Assembly: GCF_014133895.1 (NCBI RefSeq)
Contig: NC_050727.1
Coordinates: forward strand, 1,364,001 to 1,428,000
DNA: 64,000 bases
Source of the DNA: Torulaspora globosa
Lineage: Eukaryota > Ascomycota > Saccharomycetes > Saccharomycetales > Saccharomycetaceae
Direction of reading: 5' to 3'
Shown piece after piece: positions 18,672 to 28,800 of this stretch (position 1 is its first letter; every line of letters begins with the position of its first letter). Position numbers and translations under genes: made by a program. Below the pieces are notes generated by a model. It searched no databases. It had not been told where the DNA came from and saw only the letters and a list, made by a program, of their open reading frames with translations.

Positions 18672-21056
18672 ATGGACAGCGGTACGCAGCCGACGCAGCA
18701 GTCGACACAGGCGACTCAGAGATACCTGATAGAGAAGTTTTCGCAGGAGCAAATTGACGATAGCATTGTGTGCCGAATCATATGTGCTTCTGGCCAGATA
18801 CCGATACGAGACCTACGAGCGGATGTGGAGGATATTGTGCGGGAGAAGGCGGCGATAAAGAAAGTTTGGAGTTTTGGCAGAAATCCGGCATGCGACTACC
18901 ATATGGGGCATATCACAAGGCTGTCGAACAAACATTTCAAGATACTGCTGGGCGAAGACGGTAATCTGTTGCTGCGAGACTGCTCGACGAACGGTACGTG
19001 GCTGAATGGGCAGCGAGTGGAAAAAGACAGGAACCAGATTCTGTCTCAGGGAGACGAGATTACCGTTGGTGTAGGCGTGCCCGAAGACACGCTCACTTTG
19101 GTGGTCTTTATCAATGAAAAATTCAAACAAGCGCTCGAGCAGACGAGACTGAACGGGCTGAGGAATAACCTGGACGAGATCGGCAGCAAGTCGAGACTTC
19201 AGTCGTCGTCCGGGGTCAACAGCCATCGCACAGGCGTCTTCGTGGACTTCTCGATCAAGGATGAAGTCGTCGGCCAGGGAGCGTTTGCTACCGTTAAGAA
19301 GGCTGTGGAGAGATCTACGGGCAAGACGTTCGCAGCCAAGATCATCAGCAAGAGGAAAGTGATGGGCAACATGGATGGAGTAACCAGGGAGCTGGACGTG
19401 CTGCGAAAGCTGAACCATCCGCGTGTCGTGCGGCTCAAAGGGTTTTACGAAGACGAAGAGTTCTACTACTTGCTTATGGAGTTTGTGTCCGGCGGTGATC
19501 TAATGGACTTCGTGGCCGCTCACGGATCAGTTGGAGAAGACGCCGGACGTGAAATAACCAGGCAAGTGCTTGAAGGTGTAAAATATATCCACTCCCAGGG
19601 TATCAGCCACCGAGATTTGAAACCAGATAACATTTTGATAGAACAGGACGATCCGGTGTTGGTCAAGATCACTGATTTTGGTCTCGCCAAGGTGCAGGGA
19701 AATGGGACGTTCATGAAGACGTTCTGTGGCACATTAGCATATGTTGCGCCAGAGGTCATAGCCGGGAAATCTGGTGCCGAGGAGAATGAGGTGAGAAACG
19801 AGTACTCGTCTCTGGTGGATATGTGGTCAATGGGATGCCTCGTTTACGTGATTCTTACCGGCCATTTGCCATTCAGTGGCAGCACTCAGGAACAATTGTA
19901 CAAACAAATAAAAAAGGGTTCATATCATGAAGGACCGCTAAGAGATTTCAGGATTTCAGAAGAGGCGAAAGACTTTATAGATTCGCTTCTTCAAGTAGAT
20001 CCGAACGCTAGACCAACCGCTGAAAAGGCACTCCAGCACCCGTGGATCAGAATGGCCCAGGTAACCAGTTCTTACGGGTGCCCATCGCAGGTGTCCCTAT
20101 CGCAGTCGTTATCACAGCAGAGAGCCCTGGAGAACATGGACGATGCTCAGCTGGAGTTTATCAAAGCCCAGAGAAAAATGCAAAATCAATTAGAACAACC
20201 AAAACAATCGCAAGGGTTCAAGGTGCCAAATCATGCGCCTATGCGTTACACGCAACCTATAGCTCCGGCTAATGAATCAATCGAGCTGATCCAATCGAAC
20301 AGCGCCATTCCTAACGGGATCAAAAAGAAGGGCGGCGGCAAGTTTTTAACTTTACGACCTCTTCCTGACAGCAAAGTCCAGGAAAGCGTTGAGATCAAAC
20401 AGGGCGTGAACCCATTCTTTGTGGGCAGATCAGATGACTGCAACTGTAAGATTGAGGACAACAGGCTCTCGCGAGTGCACTGTTTTATCCTTAAAAAAAG
20501 GCATGCTGTAGGGAACAGCATCTACGAGTCTCCAGCCCAAGGGCTGGATGACGTATGGTACTGCCATTCCGGGACAAACGTAAGTTACCTTAACAATATA
20601 AAGATGGCGCCTGGAACAAAAGCAATTCTGCAAGACGGTGACGAGATCAAAATTATCTGGGACAAAAATAACGATTTCTTGATCGGCTTCAAAGTGGTTC
20701 TCAACGACACCACAGGTCTTTTCAATAACGGTCTCGGACTTGGCTCCGCCTCGCAAGAGCGCCAACTGATACCTCAAACTGAAGATGAGAAGAGTTTAGT
20801 CAAGAGGCTGAGTCAAATGATGGCCATCAAGCGTTCTCACAAGGGGCCTTTGCCACCCTCATCTCCAATCACCACTGCGCAACAGAGTCTACAAAATGAT
20901 TCCAGCCAGAACGGCAAACAAGACAGTAGTGGACAATTACTAAAGAATGTGCATTCAGTGAGCTTATCCCAGTCTCAGAGTTATTCCACCAAGAAGATCA
21001 AGCGTGCTAAGCTTGGCCAGGCTGCCAGAGACCCTGAGAACTTGCAGTTCTCGTAG
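18672..21056 (+). CDS. RAD53: Rad53, DNA-damage checkpoint effector kinase (two FHA domains)
   Basis: Rad53 (Chk2 family) is phosphorylated by Mec1/Tel1 via Rad9/Mrc1 and restrains the cell cycle, origin firing and fork collapse. From ATG 18672 the protein is 794 aa (821 in S. cerevisiae). Threonines T5, T8, T12 and T15 form a TQ cluster (residues 5-16, TQPTQQSTQATQ), at the same positions I recall for S. cerevisiae, which supports this start; the upstream TTG (18648) is rejected. FHA1 has R70 (GRNPACDY) and SNKH at 85-88. The kinase domain follows with HRDLKPDN and DFGLAK. FHA2 has VGRSDDCNCKIEDNRLSRVHC. The C-terminus has a basic KKIKRAK nuclear-signal-like patch. Two FHA domains exclude Dun1. 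Confidence 0.97.
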   Translation: MDSGTQPTQQSTQATQRYLIEKFSQEQIDDSIVCRIICASGQIPIRDLRADVEDIVREKAAIKKVWSFGRNPACDYHMGHITRLSNKHFKILLGEDGNLLLRDCSTNGTWLNGQRVEKDRNQILSQGDEITVGVGVPEDTLTLVVFINEKFKQALEQTRLNGLRNNLDEIGSKSRLQSSSGVNSHRTGVFVDFSIKDEVVGQGAFATVKKAVERSTGKTFAAKIISKRKVMGNMDGVTRELDVLRKLNHPRVVRLKGFYEDEEFYYLLMEFVSGGDLMDFVAAHGSVGEDAGREITRQVLEGVKYIHSQGISHRDLKPDNILIEQDDPVLVKITDFGLAKVQGNGTFMKTFCGTLAYVAPEVIAGKSGAEENEVRNEYSSLVDMWSMGCLVYVILTGHLPFSGSTQEQLYKQIKKGSYHEGPLRDFRISEEAKDFIDSLLQVDPNARPTAEKALQHPWIRMAQVTSSYGCPSQVSLSQSLSQQRALENMDDAQLEFIKAQRKMQNQLEQPKQSQGFKVPNHAPMRYTQPIAPANESIELIQSNSAIPNGIKKKGGGKFLTLRPLPDSKVQESVEIKQGVNPFFVGRSDDCNCKIEDNRLSRVHCFILKKRHAVGNSIYESPAQGLDDVWYCHSGTNVSYLNNIKMAPGTKAILQDGDEIKIIWDKNNDFLIGFKVVLNDTTGLFNNGLGLGSASQERQLIPQTEDEKSLVKRLSQMMAIKRSHKGPLPPSSPITTAQQSLQNDSSQNGKQDSSGQLLKNVHSVSLSQSQSYSTKKIKRAKLGQAARDPENLQFS

Positions 21057-21140
21057 TCTCTTATCGCTTAATAGTCTATTTCACTCTGTTACCCGCACCG
21101 CTTGCAACCTGGCTACTTTTTTTAAGGGTGAATGGCGAAA

Positions 21141-21160
21141 CCCCTGCGATGGTATAAAAG
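21141..21160 (+). promoter_or_regulatory. STRE core and TATA box of the PEP4 promoter
   Basis: CCCCT (21141-21145, STRE core) is followed by TATAAAAG (21153-21160), a full TATAWAWR match, about 190 bp upstream of the PEP4 ATG. This fits a stress-inducible vacuolar protease gene. Assignment is by motif only. Confidence 0.5.
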
Positions 21161-21335
21161 GAGAGGGTTGCGAGGAGCATCTGACATTGCACAAGAGATG
21201 TTTGTTTAGCAAAACTCGGTCGTTGCTCTCGAAACAATTGCAAGAAAAGATCTGTTCAATCTTTCAAGCTTGCGACTTTTTCCAGAGTACGTTTTCCGGG
21301 GTTCATTTGGGTCCCTCTTTTCCTATCATCACTGA

Positions 21336-22574
<1,239 letters not shown>

Positions 22575-22980
22575 GATTTATGATCATATTTTCCTCTGGC
22601 TAGGAATCAGATCTCGGTGCGAATTGGCACAAGCGACCATAAAATTAGTTCATCTGTACTTCTTAGATAAATCAGTAAGTGAAAAGAACTGATCAGATTG
22701 GTATTATGCTTCAACTCAATATCATATAGGCGTATTCAGACTATATTTCAGACTATATTTCTGAATACGCCTATATGATATTGAAACGGCGCTACCAGTT
22801 ACAATTGTTCGGGTAACGGGCTTGAAGTTTATGTGTTTGTTTACCTTTTACCAAGCTCGAAATGCGCAACCAAGAAGTATGAAACAGAAGCGAGTGAACG
22901 TAATGCCCTCTAGGGAGGCTCCCAGTGATGGCGGCGGAGCTGATGGTAATCTAGGGAGCAGTTTGGAGGGTTTCCACTCA
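22575..22980. other. PEP4-KIP2 intergenic region with large hairpin
   Basis: A 406-bp gap (to the preferred KIP2 ATG) holding the PEP4 3' region, the 25-bp perfect inverted repeat at 22716-22784, and the KIP2 promoter. The KIP2 frame is open through the right half from 22822, so part could be coding if an upstream ATG (22831 or 22879) is used. Confidence 0.5.
22716..22784. repeat. Perfect 25-bp inverted repeat with internal 12-bp tandem duplication
   Basis: Left arm 22716-22740 is the exact reverse complement of right arm 22760-22784 (25 bp, no mismatch), with a 19-nt loop. The core CAGACTATATTT is present twice in tandem (22737-22748 and 22749-22760), so part of the repeat overlaps the arms. 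Three bases AAC flank each side (22713-22715 and 22785-22787), a possible short target duplication but also expected by chance. It could be a strong hairpin terminator between PEP4 and KIP2, or a small fold-back (MITE-like) insertion. I see no second copy in the window. Confidence 0.9.
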
Positions 22981-24948
22981 ATGATTCAGAAAAATAGCGG
23001 TTCCTTGAGGAAACCTACAATGAGATCTAATACGGGTTCCACCCTAGGCCAGTCCCCCACACTACGATCGACGTCGTCAATTTCAAGCCTTAGAAAAAGC
23101 TTTTTGAGATCTAATTCGATATCTACCTCTGGGAGCAGTCGGAGCGCGTCTCCAACAAGATCATGTTCTTCTCAAATGGGACCGCCGGGTCAGAAAATCA
23201 GAATAGTACGAAGTAGTAGCAATGAAAGTCCATGTCGCAGGCGACAGGACTCATATGCAGGGAATATATCTGTGGTAATCAGACCCAAGCCAGTAGTGAG
23301 CGCGGAGAGAGATCCGTGGCATATTGAGAACCAGACAATGATCTCGCACGAAGAAGCGGGAGAGTTTAGCTTTGACCATGTTTTTTCAGCAGATTCCGGA
23401 AACTTAGACGTGTATGAGAGGACCAGTCGGCCCATGATTGATAAACTGTTAGAGGGATTCAATTCCACCGTTTTCGCATACGGAATGACCGGATCTGGTA
23501 AGACTTTCACTATGACTGGTACGAACGAGGAACCTGGTTTAATTCCCCTCTCAGTTTCGTACCTATTTAGTAAGATGATGGAGCAGACTGAGCGGGGATT
23601 GAAAAGATATGAAGTTGTTGTGTCATATCTTGAGATTTACAACGAGAAGATTTACGACCTTCTGGATTGTGACATTGACACTAAGAGTCCATCCACGCCG
23701 GCGCGGATGTTTTCAACCAATAGAGCGCGAACTCTTGGTGGCCCTATAGAGCTGAGAATAAGGGACGACTCTCAATACGGGGTACGAATAGTGGGCTTGA
23801 CTGAAAAGATATGCGAATCGAGCGAAGAATTATCGCGATGGATTGAAATCGGTGACAAAAACCGGAGAACTTCAGAAACAATTTACAATACAAGAAGCTC
23901 TCGCTCACATGCTGTGGTTCTAGTAAGAGTAAACAACACTGACCTAAGCAGCGGACTGACAATCTCAACTACGTTATCGCTGTGCGATTTGGCGGGATCT
24001 GAAAAAGCTGTGAGCGAGTATGAAAGAAGGAAGGAGGGAGCGTACATTAATAAATCATTACTGGCGTTGGGGACAGTTATCTCAAAGTTGAGTGCAGAAT
24101 CTTCGACTAACTTAGGATCAAGCGCTTCTAGTGTTGGAACTATGAATACACACATCCCCTACCGAGATTCAAAACTAACGCGATTGCTTCAACCCGCTTT
24201 AAGCGGCAATAGCATCGTTACTACTATCTGTACTATAGATACCAGAAGCGAAGCGGCAAACGAGACCATCAATACAATAAGGTTTGCTTCCAGGGCAAAG
24301 AACGTTACACTCCAAGTAGTGAAAAGACGCAACTTATGCTCGGGGCTCAACGATGACAAAGATCATCTGATTGAATCACTTAATGAACAATTGGAAATAC
24401 AACAGCAGCATGTGGCAAGATTGGAGCAGCGATTATGTGCTGTTTCCGCTCTGGAAGCTGATGGCAATGCGATAAGTAACCCCGATATGTCGCGATTGAG
24501 AATCGAAAATCAATTCCTGAAGGATAGGCTAAACCATTGCGAACGACTACTGAATAAGGACACCGTGGACCTGCAAGATTCTGAGATGGTTGCAATAATA
24601 GATTTGCTTCCCGTAGAAGTCGGTAATTTACTGGAGACCAGATTTCAAAATTTCGAATCTCAGTTGAGAGAATACAAAGACTACACGAGGCAGTTAGAGT
24701 CGAAGCTCATGGCCAGAGGTAATGAAGGAAGTAATGTTGCTTTTCCAACCAGTCAACTTTCTTCCGGAGAAGATGATCTCATACAAATAAAACAATCAGA
24801 GATTACGGAGTTAAAGAAGACATTAGACCGCAAGGATAAAATGATTGATGCTCTGCAGAGCGCTAAGCGGCTACGGCAGCGTGTACTACAGCCCATAGAA
24901 AATAAGGAAGAGAACTACGAGCTCAAAAGGACTGGTAGGTTCTACTAA
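22981..24948 (+). CDS. KIP2: Kip2, plus-end-directed kinesin motor
   Basis: Kip2 carries Bik1 and dynein to cytoplasmic microtubule plus ends and stabilises them for nuclear positioning. From ATG 22981 the protein is 655 aa (706 in S. cerevisiae) and begins MIQKNSGSLRKPTMRS, resembling the S. cerevisiae N-terminus, so I prefer this start. The frame is open upstream with ATGs at 22879 and 22831, so a longer form is possible. A Ser/Arg-rich basic leader precedes the motor domain. The P-loop GMTGSGKT is at about residues 168-175, with NTRSSRSHAVV (switch I) and LCDLAGSEK (switch II) following. The C-terminal ~180 residues look like coiled coil. It ends 56 bp from the convergent TGS1. Confidence 0.94.
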   Translation: MIQKNSGSLRKPTMRSNTGSTLGQSPTLRSTSSISSLRKSFLRSNSISTSGSSRSASPTRSCSSQMGPPGQKIRIVRSSSNESPCRRRQDSYAGNISVVIRPKPVVSAERDPWHIENQTMISHEEAGEFSFDHVFSADSGNLDVYERTSRPMIDKLLEGFNSTVFAYGMTGSGKTFTMTGTNEEPGLIPLSVSYLFSKMMEQTERGLKRYEVVVSYLEIYNEKIYDLLDCDIDTKSPSTPARMFSTNRARTLGGPIELRIRDDSQYGVRIVGLTEKICESSEELSRWIEIGDKNRRTSETIYNTRSSRSHAVVLVRVNNTDLSSGLTISTTLSLCDLAGSEKAVSEYERRKEGAYINKSLLALGTVISKLSAESSTNLGSSASSVGTMNTHIPYRDSKLTRLLQPALSGNSIVTTICTIDTRSEAANETINTIRFASRAKNVTLQVVKRRNLCSGLNDDKDHLIESLNEQLEIQQQHVARLEQRLCAVSALEADGNAISNPDMSRLRIENQFLKDRLNHCERLLNKDTVDLQDSEMVAIIDLLPVEVGNLLETRFQNFESQLREYKDYTRQLESKLMARGNEGSNVAFPTSQLSSGEDDLIQIKQSEITELKKTLDRKDKMIDALQSAKRLRQRVLQPIENKEENYELKRTGRFY

Positions 24949-25004
24949 TTAGTAATTAATTAATTGACTGTAGTAATTAGGCTTCAAATGGAAATACCGA
25001 ACAG

Positions 25005-25913
25005 TCAGCCATCGAGGTCATAATTTACCAATACCTTTTTACCTCGCTCATCTTGTGATTCTTCTGCTTGTCCATGCGGTCGCTCATCATCACTCCCAAC
25101 ATTTGGTTGCTCTTCCTTTGGTGAAACCAAGGCCGCACCCCACATGCAAAGAAGACCTTTGGTATAACCATTCGTCTTGACATAAACCACTCTACATTGC
25201 CCAGAGGGACCTAGCAGGCTTCTGGTGGCCCTTGATATTTGATCTAAGTTACTGTTCCGAGGCAGGAACAGAATGACGTTAGAAGATACTGAGAGAAACG
25301 TCGCTAGCATCTCGGTAATGCCCATTGGTTGTAGGGCCGCCTCGAGATCGTAGCTCTTGCTCGCCAGATAATCCGGACCACCCCAAGGAGGAGATCCAAA
25401 TACGCAATCTATCCCCAGCTTTGCAAATCTACCCTTAGCCGCAATATGTTGCCAAGACCCATGCTTTAACCATATCCTGTCGGCCACATCGTACGCCCTA
25501 GCATTTCTATAAGTGCAATAAAGGTGCTCAAGAGAAGCATCAATCCCATAGACTGTGGGAAAGGTTTTCGCAAGCTGGATAGTGTTGCCACCACCACCAC
25601 AGAATACGTCCATCACCTTGGTGGCCTCAGGAAGGCAGGCCCGGATGAACTTTGCCAGAAACTTCGCTATGAGCTCCGGTGTGACGCTAAACCAAAGTTC
25701 GTCCGTCATGTAAATTGGACAATCATTTATCTTCGAAAACAGCAAACTCCTTGTTCTCCAGTATTTCAGCAGTTGCTTATTCCGTACAGCTTCATTGGGA
25801 TTGACGAGATATGCATTGTCTCGGAATAGCTTCTTCAGACGTTTGTATTCCTTTCTATGCTTGTGTCGATCAATATGCAGAAAATGAGCCTTGTCAAAGG
25901 ACTTTCTCGCCAT
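25005..25913 (-). CDS. TGS1: Tgs1, trimethylguanosine synthase
   Basis: Tgs1 converts the m7G cap of snRNAs, snoRNAs and telomerase RNA to the 2,2,7-trimethylguanosine cap in the nucleolus. From ATG 25913 the protein is 302 aa (315 in S. cerevisiae). Seen: SAM motif I DVFCGGGGNT (residues 102-111), the substrate motif FGSPPWGGPDYL, IYMTDELWFSVTPE upstream of the fold, and FLPRNSNLDQ. The C-terminus is acidic. The frame continues upstream 39 codons to a TTG at 26030, which I reject. Order (KIP2-TGS1-AIM44) matches YPL155C-YPL157C-YPL158C; PRM4 is absent here. Confidence 0.95.
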   Translation of the reverse strand: MARKSFDKAHFLHIDRHKHRKEYKRLKKLFRDNAYLVNPNEAVRNKQLLKYWRTRSLLFSKINDCPIYMTDELWFSVTPELIAKFLAKFIRACLPEATKVMDVFCGGGGNTIQLAKTFPTVYGIDASLEHLYCTYRNARAYDVADRIWLKHGSWQHIAAKGRFAKLGIDCVFGSPPWGGPDYLASKSYDLEAALQPMGITEMLATFLSVSSNVILFLPRNSNLDQISRATRSLLGPSGQCRVVYVKTNGYTKGLLCMWGAALVSPKEEQPNVGSDDERPHGQAEESQDERGKKVLVNYDLDG

Positions 25914-26560
25914 TGCCAGTGTCTTCTGGAACTGTTTGACGGTTATTATGCTGAAAACTTTGAACTCGTAAGCTTTGCAATGCGCACTCGAAATTTCACA
26001 GCTAGCAGAAACACTACATAAGGCGACCAAAAATCCAATCTGGGAGCTTCTCCAGACTGCCTACGACTTTCTAGTTGAAGCTCAGGATTTCTGGCGACTG
26101 TCAGATTGCAAGATCGCAATGCTGCTCTTTTATGCCAAGAAAGAGACGTTTCGGAAAGATCTGCATATCGAATAGCAAATTGCCGTACAGGTAAGAGCCT
26201 GTAAGGCAGCTGAGCAGAATCTTCGGGGCCTTTTTTCGCTATACATCTTTAGTGTCGCCTTTCAATTTTTATATTATAGATGGCTGGCATTTTCAAGAAA
26301 ATTGCCAACTTAACAGCCATTCGAATTTAGAAGACGAAAACTGTGTCATTTCAAATTTCTAGACGAAGAGAAGCCCCCAGTTTCCCATTCGATGCAATCA
26401 AATATGATCTGGCAATCACTGTATTGCTGGACTTATCTATTATGCATCTCGCTTTGGCGTTCTTATATATTGGAGCCAGTATACGTTGTTCGGAAAGAAA
26501 TATAGCCTGCGACCGCTAGTTGAATCTTTTGGCAGTCCAGTGATTCAAAATAATAAAGAA
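25914..26560. other. Divergent intergenic region TGS1/AIM44
   Basis: A 647-bp gap between divergent genes. No tRNA or snoRNA boxes are evident to me. A run of about 66 open codons (25975-26175) overlaps the TGS1 5' side and lacks a recognisable product. TATATATT at 26464-26471 may serve AIM44. Confidence 0.4.
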
Positions 26561-28480
26561 ATGATTATCAGAACACCGACAAGAACCAAGACAAACTCGT
26601 TCAACGGCCAACAGATGGCTTTCAAATTTCCATCGACAGAAAATCTGCGAGATGAGACGTTGGACGAGTATCACTTAAGCAACCATCATTTATTGAACGA
26701 TAATATAGGGAAGAATTTCGATGAGGTTGCATCACAAATACTGTCCGACTATACAAGTACTTCCAATACGAACACCAACTCGGGCCATTCTTCGAATGGA
26801 TACTACTCGTTTGCCAACATTTCAGATAACACTACTTCCTCACCAAAATCCAGCACGATAGAGAAGAGGGGCTCTGCTGTCTCGGGCGAATTCAGTGCTT
26901 TAGATGTCAGTTATGTGAGGGCTTCAGTTTTGGAACCCGGCAGTGTTCAGCACCACGACGAGGATCGAAAACTTTCATCCAGACTGCCGCCATCCTCCCC
27001 AATGGAAGCAATTCCCGAGGCAGACGGTTTTGCTTCCTTTTCAACAGCATTTCAGTCAATCCCGACAGCAGCTAATATCTCCTATGATATCGCATCAACC
27101 GCATCTTCCTCTAAGTCGCTGGAATCTGACAAAATTGCTGCAAGAAAGCTACCAACCGCTAGACTCGGGCGTACCCCCACTATCACAAGAGTCCAATCGA
27201 CAGCATCGACAAGAAGCTCGTGGGAGTCCACGCGCGCATCGAAGCTTAAGAGATCGAAAGCGGTACGATGCAAAGGCGGCCTCCTGCAGTACTTCATATT
27301 ACTGGGGCTTACGCTCAAGAGACAATTGCGCAAAGTCATTTGCAGCATAAGAAGCAAATTAGCAAGGAAAAATGGTGGAATCGGAAGAAGGAGATCGAGG
27401 GTTTCTATGCCAGATAAGAAGGCAGCGCAACGAAGCCGATCAAGACAGGAAGATCTGAGGACATCCCACTTAAAAAGAACGCAGCGCTATGTTAGCAATT
27501 TGCAAAGATCATTGTCCTGTAAGTCTCTACAGCCTGTCTTAATGTCGCAAGCAAACAGCGCTAAGGCTCCTTCACTCAATGAGGCAGAGACTGCCGAAAT
27601 AGACAAGAGCCCAGTGATACGAAACCCCGCTACATCATTGAGAAGAACGAACTCGTCGATAAAGAGAGCCGCGTCCGTTATAACCAACCCTCACAGAGCT
27701 TCAGACTCCGGTAAAGGCGATTGCATTGAGCATTCAGTTGCTGCGGATAAAAAGAGTATTGAACAAGCGCAGAAAGCTTCAAACAGACAAGGAATTGTCA
27801 GATCGGCTGGATCTCGCTCCTTAAGCTCATTGGCTAGACAGCCCTCAATCGTGGTTAAAAATAAAGTTATTCCACTGTCAATGTATCACTACTCAATCAA
27901 AGAGGAGGAAGAAGATGCGGACGAATATGTGATTAGTACCGATGCAATGCGTCCTATGTCACCGGTAGAAAGCCTAAATTCAGAAAAAAGCTCGTATGAA
28001 GATGCCCAGGAAGATCTAAATACTTCTCAAAGCGAGGAACATAGGTTACTCTCACAGTCACTAAATCACTACTTGAGAACCATAATCTCACAACGCATCA
28101 TGACAAGAATACAGATCTCCAAATACCAGAAACACGAGCTACCTGTTTCAGACCTGATCGGATCTCTCATCAAAGAGTATGAGAGCGACAGCACAGTGTC
28201 AAATCTCTTCGAAGAGCATAAGTCGCGGAACTCTTTAACTGATGTCACAAGCGAGCAAACCGAAGAAGAAGAAGAGAAAGAAGAAGAGGAAGAAGAGGAA
28301 GAAGAAGAGGAGCAAGATGCGGAAGCAGCATCGCAATATTCTACCAACACCAGCTTGAAGTTTACATTGCAGTCACCCTTCGGAGCCGCAAACCGCTCGA
28401 GTCACAACGACAGTCTACTTTCTCTACCAGCAATAGGTGTGAAGAGATCGTTAACACTACCTATTGGCATAAAGGTGTGA
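26561..28480 (+). CDS. AIM44: Aim44/Gps1-like bud-neck protein
   Basis: S. cerevisiae Aim44 (Gps1) localises to the bud neck, regulates Hof1 at cytokinesis and maintains Rho1 at the division site. From ATG 26561 the protein is 639 aa (758 in S. cerevisiae), beginning MIIRTPTRTKTNSFNG, which I recognise as the conserved start. The upstream frame starts with TTG at 26486 and is trimmed. The body is low-complexity Ser-rich with basic patches (KLKRSKAVRCKGG, RQEDLRTSHLKRTQRYVSNLQRSLS) and a Glu tract encoded at about 28261-28314. No enzymatic domain is seen. Position between TGS1 and PET20 matches YPL158C. Confidence 0.82.
   Translation: MIIRTPTRTKTNSFNGQQMAFKFPSTENLRDETLDEYHLSNHHLLNDNIGKNFDEVASQILSDYTSTSNTNTNSGHSSNGYYSFANISDNTTSSPKSSTIEKRGSAVSGEFSALDVSYVRASVLEPGSVQHHDEDRKLSSRLPPSSPMEAIPEADGFASFSTAFQSIPTAANISYDIASTASSSKSLESDKIAARKLPTARLGRTPTITRVQSTASTRSSWESTRASKLKRSKAVRCKGGLLQYFILLGLTLKRQLRKVICSIRSKLARKNGGIGRRRSRVSMPDKKAAQRSRSRQEDLRTSHLKRTQRYVSNLQRSLSCKSLQPVLMSQANSAKAPSLNEAETAEIDKSPVIRNPATSLRRTNSSIKRAASVITNPHRASDSGKGDCIEHSVAADKKSIEQAQKASNRQGIVRSAGSRSLSSLARQPSIVVKNKVIPLSMYHYSIKEEEEDADEYVISTDAMRPMSPVESLNSEKSSYEDAQEDLNTSQSEEHRLLSQSLNHYLRTIISQRIMTRIQISKYQKHELPVSDLIGSLIKEYESDSTVSNLFEEHKSRNSLTDVTSEQTEEEEEKEEEEEEEEEEEQDAEAASQYSTNTSLKFTLQSPFGAANRSSHNDSLLSLPAIGVKRSLTLPIGIKV
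28261..28314 (+). repeat. GAA/GAG trinucleotide repeat encoding a poly-Glu tract in AIM44
   Basis: An uninterrupted-purine run of GAA and GAG codons with one AAA encodes about 17 acidic residues near the AIM44 C-terminus. Codons are mixed, which stabilises the tract against slippage relative to a pure repeat. Length polymorphism is plausible. Confidence 0.85.
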
Positions 28481-28800
28481 CAGCAGGCTTCGATGTACCA
28501 GACCTTCGACTTTAATATATAATATTTAATGGCTTGAAGTGACAGGATTTACTGACACTTCAAAAATATCATGAGATACGACTAGAGCTTATCGGTGTCT
28601 TCTCGCCACAGGCTTTAAGAAAGTATAACAAGCTTATTAACCTGGCATATTAACCTGAAAGGTAAGATAGGGTTGGATTAGGAGTATCTACATCGGTTGT
28701 TGAACTATTTCCAAGGTCTGCTTTCAGCTTAATTAGCCTGATTTTCTCTCAGTTGTTCAGTCGATCAAAAACGCTTTGGCTATCATAAATTTTGGGGGTA
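28481..28800. other. AIM44-PET20 intergenic region
   Basis: A 320-bp AT-rich gap between two plus-strand genes. It presumably holds the AIM44 3' end and PET20 promoter. I see no specific element. Confidence 0.4.

Noticed and set aside
18648..21056. DUN1 identity for the FHA kinase
   Set aside because: The protein has FHA domains on both sides of the kinase and the TQ cluster of Rad53; Dun1 has one FHA domain.
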